NCBI GenBank assembly: GCA_023393125.1
Contig: JAEWMQ010000012.1
Span: 1 to 28,658, forward strand
Reading direction: 5' to 3'
Length of the DNA stretch: 28,658 bases
DNA from: Bacillota bacterium
GTDB taxonomy: Bacteria; Bacillota; Clostridia; Lachnospirales; Cellulosilyticaceae
The notes beneath the pieces are model-generated. The model saw only the letters and a list, made by a program, of their open reading frames with translations. It searched no databases and was not told the origin of the DNA. Below are positions 24,991-28,658 of the stretch, one piece after another; position 1 is the first letter of the stretch, and every line of letters begins with the position of its first letter. A program made the position numbers and the translations under genes.

Positions 24991-26352
24991 TCATCCCATT
25001 TTAGTTGCTTTTTCTATAGCCTTCTCTAAAATATTAAATCCTGCCTCCAACTGCTCATCTGTAATCACAAGTGGACTTAAAAACCTGATGACATTTCCAT
25101 AAACCCCTGCACTTTCAATCATTAATCCATTTTTTAAAGCTTCATTGACAATCTCTAATACAGCTTCTGGATTAGGTTCTTTTGTCTCTTTGTCTTTAAC
25201 AAACTCTATTCCTAACATAACCCCTATGCCTCTCACATCACCTACTATTTCATACTTTTCTCTAAACCTCTTGAAACGTTCAAAGCACTTATGGGATAAC
25301 TCTAGTGCTCTTTTAGGTAAATCTTCTTTGTCCATAATCTCAAGTACTTTCAGTGCTGCAGCACAAGCTAATGGATTACCACCATAAGTTCCACCTATAA
25401 TTCCTGGTGTAATCCCTTCAAAGATTTCTTCTCTAGCTGTTACCGCAGATAAAGGAATTCCCGCTGCAATGGATTTAGCTGCTGCAATAATATCTGGCTC
25501 ACAGCCTGCTTCTTTCCAATAATCAGATACAAATAATTTACCTGAACGTCCGAATCCTGTTTGCACTTCATCAGCAATAAGTAAGATTCCTTCTTCATCA
25601 CATATTTTTCTTAGTGCTTTCACCCATTCTAAAGGTGCAGGTATAAATCCCCCTTCACCTTGTACAGGTTCTACTACAATAGCAGCAATATATTGGGCCG
25701 GTGAACTTTCTTCAAAAACTTTGTTGATTTTTTCTATATAAAACTGAATAGCTTCTTCATCACTATAACCTTTAGGTTTACGATATAAGTACGGAAATTC
25801 TGCACGATATATCCCATCAGGAAAAGGTCCCATCCCTACTGAGTAAGCTTTCTTAGAGGTCATAGTAGCTGTTAATAATGTTCTTCCATGGAATCCCCCT
25901 GAAAAAACAATGATATTTGGCCTTTTGGTATAAGATTTAGCTACTTTAACGGCATTTTCATCTGCTTCAGCCCCACTATTAGCAAACATGGTTCTTAATT
26001 TACTTCCTCTTACAGGCATAAGGCTATTGAGCTTTTCAGCTAACTTAATATAACCTTCATGAGTTACCATATTCACCATGCCATGAAGAAAATAATCTGC
26101 TTGCACTTTAACAGCTTCAACAATTTCAGGATGGCTATAACCTACATTTAGTACACCTACGCCACCAACCCAGTCTAAGAAACGATTGCCATCTACATCT
26201 TCAAACATTGCCCCTTCTCCCCTTGCAATAACACAAGGGTAAGTACAACGAATAGCTGATGGAATGGCTTCCTTTCTTCTCTCTATTATTTCTTTTGCTG
26301 TTGGACCTGGAAGTTCATTTGTAATGATTTTAGGCAAACTCGTTCTTAACAT
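24991..26352 (-). CDS. gabT: 4-aminobutyrate aminotransferase
   Basis: 453-residue class III, PLP-dependent aminotransferase. It probably converts GABA and 2-oxoglutarate to succinate semialdehyde and glutamate. Visible features are the FANSGAEADENAVKVA cofactor loop, the GGFHGRT motif, ADEVQTGFGR with the PLP-contacting Asp, and the Schiff-base Lys293 in AAAKSIAAG. GAGGAGG lies before the ATG. The gene follows patA by 30 bp and overlaps the upstream start of 4hbD, so all three are one unit. GABA is preferred as substrate because of the 4hbD partner; other omega-amino acids remain possible. Confidence 0.87.
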   Translation of the reverse strand: MLRTSLPKIITNELPGPTAKEIIERRKEAIPSAIRCTYPCVIARGEGAMFEDVDGNRFLDWVGGVGVLNVGYSHPEIVEAVKVQADYFLHGMVNMVTHEGYIKLAEKLNSLMPVRGSKLRTMFANSGAEADENAVKVAKSYTKRPNIIVFSGGFHGRTLLTATMTSKKAYSVGMGPFPDGIYRAEFPYLYRKPKGYSDEEAIQFYIEKINKVFEESSPAQYIAAIVVEPVQGEGGFIPAPLEWVKALRKICDEEGILLIADEVQTGFGRSGKLFVSDYWKEAGCEPDIIAAAKSIAAGIPLSAVTAREEIFEGITPGIIGGTYGGNPLACAAALKVLEIMDKEDLPKRALELSHKCFERFKRFREKYEIVGDVRGIGVMLGIEFVKDKETKEPNPEAVLEIVNEALKNGLMIESAGVYGNVIRFLSPLVITDEQLEAGFNILEKAIEKATKMG

Positions 26353-26382
26353 ATTATCCTGCCTCCTCTTATCTTCCTTTGC

Positions 26383-27738
26383 TTAAAGATTGAACTCTGC
26401 TTTAGTATCTATAATGGCTTCTTCCATACGGCTTAGAACTGCATTAATTTCCTCAAAGGTAATAACTGCTGCTGGCTCAAAGCGGATACATTTTGAATTA
26501 ACCAAAGTACCTGCTGTCATAACTCTTCTTGCAAAAAGTCCTTTAGCAATGGAGTATCCTACTTCACACTTTACGAACTCAGTAGCTAACATTAGCCCTT
26601 CTCCACGCACCTCTTCAATTACAGTAGGATATTTTTCTGCTAATCCTTTTAATCCTTCTTTTAGATATTTTCCTTTTTCTTTACATTGCCTTGGTATATC
26701 GTTTTCTAACATATACTTAATAGTAGCAAGGGCTGCTGCACAGCATACTGGATTACCACCAAAAGTAGGTGAGCCTAAAAGCCAAGGGTTATCTACTAAT
26801 TCTTTAGTCCACATATGTGGTCTACAAATAATTCCTGTGATTGGCATAATTCCACCACCAAATGCTTTACCAAAAGTCATAATATCAGGTGTTACCCCTT
26901 CTGCTTCACATCTCCACATAGCACCTGTACGTCCCATACCTGTTTGAATCTCATCAAAGATTAAAGCTACACCATATTCATCACAAATTGCTCTTACTTC
27001 TTTGAGATAACCTACTGGTGGTACGATGATTCCTGCTTCTCCTTGAATAGGTTCTAAAATAACAGCAGCTACTTTTTCGCCTACTGCTATTAAGTTATGA
27101 ATCGCCTTTCTCATATCTTCTGCATTACCATATTCCACATGTTGTACTTGTTGTACCATTGGTGCATAAGGTACACGATAAGTATTCTTTCCTCCCATTG
27201 ATACAGCACCCATTGATTTACCATGGAAGGCACCTACTGTTGAAATATACCATCTACCACCTGTGGCAATACGCGCAAGTTTAAGAGACATTTCTACAGC
27301 CTCAGCGCCTCCATTAGTAAAGAAACAATATTGTAAATCTCCTGGTGTAATATCTGATACAGCTTTGGCAAGATAACCACGAAGGGGATCTAGAAGTTCT
27401 TGAGAGTGTAGTGCTTGATGATCAAGTTGAGCCTTAACAGTCTCTAGAATTTCATCATTTCTGTGTCCACAGGTATAAATACCAAATCCACCTAAGCAAT
27501 CAATAAATTTTTCACCGTATAATCCTTCACAATAGCTACCTTTATCAGTCCATTCTACAACTGCCGCATTAGTAGAAACAGATTTTCTGTATTTAAGCCA
27601 ACCTGGACTTACATATTCATCAAAGTAACATACAGTATCTTTTGTAATTGTTTCTTTTTCTACCGTTGTTAAGGTGTCACTTTTTATATAACCTACTACT
27701 TTTTCTAAATCTGCTATAACATTTGCATGATTTTTCAT
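26383..27738 (-). CDS. patA: Putrescine aminotransferase
   Basis: 451-residue class III aminotransferase that resembles E. coli putrescine aminotransferase (YgjG) throughout: YVSPGWLKYRKSV near the start, FIDCLGGFGIYTCGHRN, LHSQELLDPLRG, GAFHGKSMGA, EIQTGMGRTG and the Schiff-base Lys291 in TFGKAFGGG. It would make 4-aminobutyraldehyde from putrescine. I place the start at the ATG 27738, nine bases after GGGAGG, since the ATG nine bases upstream abuts that site without spacing. It opens the patA-gabT-4hbD operon. A dehydrogenase for 4-aminobutyraldehyde is needed between PatA and GabT and is not in the window. Confidence 0.9.
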   Translation of the reverse strand: MKNHANVIADLEKVVGYIKSDTLTTVEKETITKDTVCYFDEYVSPGWLKYRKSVSTNAAVVEWTDKGSYCEGLYGEKFIDCLGGFGIYTCGHRNDEILETVKAQLDHQALHSQELLDPLRGYLAKAVSDITPGDLQYCFFTNGGAEAVEMSLKLARIATGGRWYISTVGAFHGKSMGAVSMGGKNTYRVPYAPMVQQVQHVEYGNAEDMRKAIHNLIAVGEKVAAVILEPIQGEAGIIVPPVGYLKEVRAICDEYGVALIFDEIQTGMGRTGAMWRCEAEGVTPDIMTFGKAFGGGIMPITGIICRPHMWTKELVDNPWLLGSPTFGGNPVCCAAALATIKYMLENDIPRQCKEKGKYLKEGLKGLAEKYPTVIEEVRGEGLMLATEFVKCEVGYSIAKGLFARRVMTAGTLVNSKCIRFEPAAVITFEEINAVLSRMEEAIIDTKAEFNL

Positions 27739-27768
27739 ATTCCTCATCCTCCCTAAAATTAACTCAAG

Positions 27769-27803
27769 AAAGGCGTATCTCTACTAATGTGAGATACGCC
27801 TTT
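27769..27803 (-). promoter_or_regulatory. Perfect 13-bp hairpin in the patA leader
   Basis: AAAGGCGTATCTC and its exact complement enclose a 9-nt loop, about 30 bp upstream of the patA start. On the minus strand the stem is followed by only a short TTT-C-TT tract. It could be an attenuator, a leader-RNA switch or an operator. Confidence 0.6.
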
Positions 27804-27897
27804 GTATACTATGATCTTTATTTGATTTGTTATATTTATTATAAATAGATCATCCATTAAACACAATTATCTAACTGTGCCATTTTAATAGTATATC

Positions 27898-27939
27898 TAC
27901 TCTTTTTAGAGTAAAAAATAACCTTTTTTGTGTACACAA
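27898..27939. promoter_or_regulatory. Two palindromes in the patA/regulator divergent region
   Basis: TACTCT-TTTT-AGAGTA (27898-27913) and the perfect 12-bp palindrome TTGTGTACACAA (27928-27939) lie 15 bp apart between the divergent genes. Either could be an operator for the neighbouring GAF-domain regulator or another factor. No firm promoter was assigned. Confidence 0.45.
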
Positions 27940-27995
27940 GAGATAGATTATGCTAAACTGAATATTATAAATTTTGTTATCCACAGGGGGTTTCT

Positions 27996-28541
27996 ATGCA
28001 AAAAAATGAGTTTCTTTTAATGAATAATATTATCTATCAGATATATAGTATTGATGATTTTGCCACCATGAAAGAAACCTTTCTTAATCTTATTCGTATC
28101 ATACTACCTAATACCTGTGCGAGTATTCTTATGTCTGATTTTAATAAGACCACGCCTACGCTTTGCAATCCATTATGTATTCCAACCTCTTTTACTGAGC
28201 TAGAGCAAAAGTACATTATGCTTCAAAGTGACGATACGACGCGTTGGATTATGTTCTCTAAACAAGGCATGACAATTAGGGAAAGTGACTTGACCCCTGA
28301 ACAGGAGCTTGTTCGAACCTCTTTTTATCAAAAATGTTATCTGCCCTTTGGCCTACATTATTCTGCCCAGCTTTATCTTGTACATAAGGAAGTCTTCCTC
28401 GGTGTTGTAACACTTTATCGTTCTAAATCCCAAGGAGATTTTACGGATGAAGAGCTTGATACCTTAAAATTATTTGGTGATCACCTAAATTTACGTTTTT
28501 ATAAAGAATTTTTTACAGAAAATGCATCTCAAATGAGGTGA
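27996..28541 (+). pseudogene. GAF-domain regulator truncated by an IS element
   Basis: 181 codons of a GAF-like sensor domain (about 15-170: FATMKETFLNLIRIILPNTCA, then VFLGVVTLYRS and GDFTDEELDTLKLFGDHLN). AGGGGG precedes the ATG. Such proteins in Clostridia usually continue into a C-terminal LuxR-type helix-turn-helix; here the frame stops at a TGA that belongs to the terminal repeat of an IS3-family element. The DNA-binding part is thus lost or displaced beyond the window. The position divergent from patA suggests it once controlled that operon. That the intact form had a HTH is inference. Confidence 0.7.
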
Positions 28542-28560
28542 CCCCTAAAAGTTAGACTTT

Positions 28561-28595
28561 AATAGCGAGACAGTTTTGGCTGCCTCGCTATTTTT
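28561..28595 (+). terminator. Hairpin terminator at the IS end
   Basis: A 13-bp stem with one mismatch (28561-28573 with 28580-28592) is followed by a run of T on the plus strand. It would stop outside transcription from entering the element, a common IS feature. Confidence 0.7.
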
Positions 28596-28658
28596 ATGCA
28601 GCCAAGAGGCTAAGTCTGTATTGCACCGGACTCAGCCATCCTAGTTTCTCTTTTATTC
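28594..28658 (-). CDS. IS3-family transposase OrfB, C-terminal fragment
   Basis: Only the last 20 residues and the stop codon are in the window: they read KEKLGWLSPVQYRLSLLAA. The K-L-G/N-x-x-SPVQYR ending is the hallmark of IS3/IS150-family DDE transposases. The remainder lies past base 28658. Confidence 0.88.
   Translation of the reverse strand, partial: IKEKLGWLSPVQYRLSLLAA

Larger units (their letters stand above)
28534..28658 (-). mobile_element. IS3-family (IS150-like) insertion sequence, right end only
   Basis: TGACCCCTAAAAGTTAGAC from 28539 is typical of the terminal inverted repeat of IS150-group elements in Firmicutes; the exact end may be 28534 (TGAGGTGACCCC) or 28539. The transposase C-terminus lies just inside on the minus strand. 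The rest of the element is past the window edge, so the second end and target duplication cannot be checked. Confidence 0.85.

Noticed and set aside
26390..26947. 185-residue open frame antisense to patA
   Set aside because: Opposite-strand shadow of a gene with clear family motifs throughout; no start signals.
27870..27900. Sigma-54 promoter upstream of patA
   Set aside because: TGGCAC is present on the minus strand but no GC element follows at the required spacing.

Overview
The window looks like a chromosomal segment of a low-GC, anaerobic Firmicute of the Clostridia (Lachnospirales; a cellulolytic genus such as Cellulosilyticum would fit, but that is inference). The support is AT-rich codon use, strong GGAGG ribosome binding sites, Clostridia-type families (GH3 beta-glucosidases, DUF4179 anti-sigma factor, DUF969/DUF979 permease, 4-hydroxybutyrate dehydrogenase) and the absence of any oxygen-dependent pathway. 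Nearly all genes are on the minus strand.

Layout. 1-9160 (minus): carbohydrate region with two GH3 glycosidases (one cut by the window edge, one membrane-anchored with permuted domain order), an AgrC/AgrA-like GHKL kinase and LytTR response regulator pair, and a glycogen-debranching-type GH133 enzyme. 9161-10252: a gene-free kilobase holding two long imperfect hairpin repeats that share a 33-nt core, plus a third structured stretch. 10253-12743 (minus): ECF-like sigma factor with its DUF4179 membrane partner, and ndk. 13257-16094 (plus): DUF969, DUF979, pyroglutamyl peptidase and a gamma-glutamylcyclotransferase-like protein, a plausible 5-oxoproline module.

16166-23807 is the most interesting part. 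A tightly overlapping minus-strand operon reads nifH-like, haem-type substrate-binding lipoprotein, FecCD permease, ATPase, nitrogenase component-1-like subunit A, component-1-like subunit B, followed from its own promoter by a HutZ/HugZ-like haem-utilisation protein. A divergent AraC regulator lies upstream, and the shared intergenic region carries a near-perfect Fur box. The lipoprotein keeps Met and His residues at the haem-ligand positions of IsdE, and the two component-1 subunits have a 3-Cys + 1 ligand layout like the tetrapyrrole reductases DPOR and COR rather than nitrogenase. I read this as an iron-regulated haem import and reductive tetrapyrrole-processing system, possibly an oxygen-independent way to use haem iron. 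The reaction is not shown by the sequence.

23852-27738 (minus): patA-gabT-4hbD operon, which would take putrescine and GABA carbon towards succinate semialdehyde and 4-hydroxybutyrate. Divergent from it, a GAF-domain regulator is cut short by the end of an IS3-family element whose transposase C-terminus runs off the right edge. No rRNA, tRNA or CRISPR array was seen.
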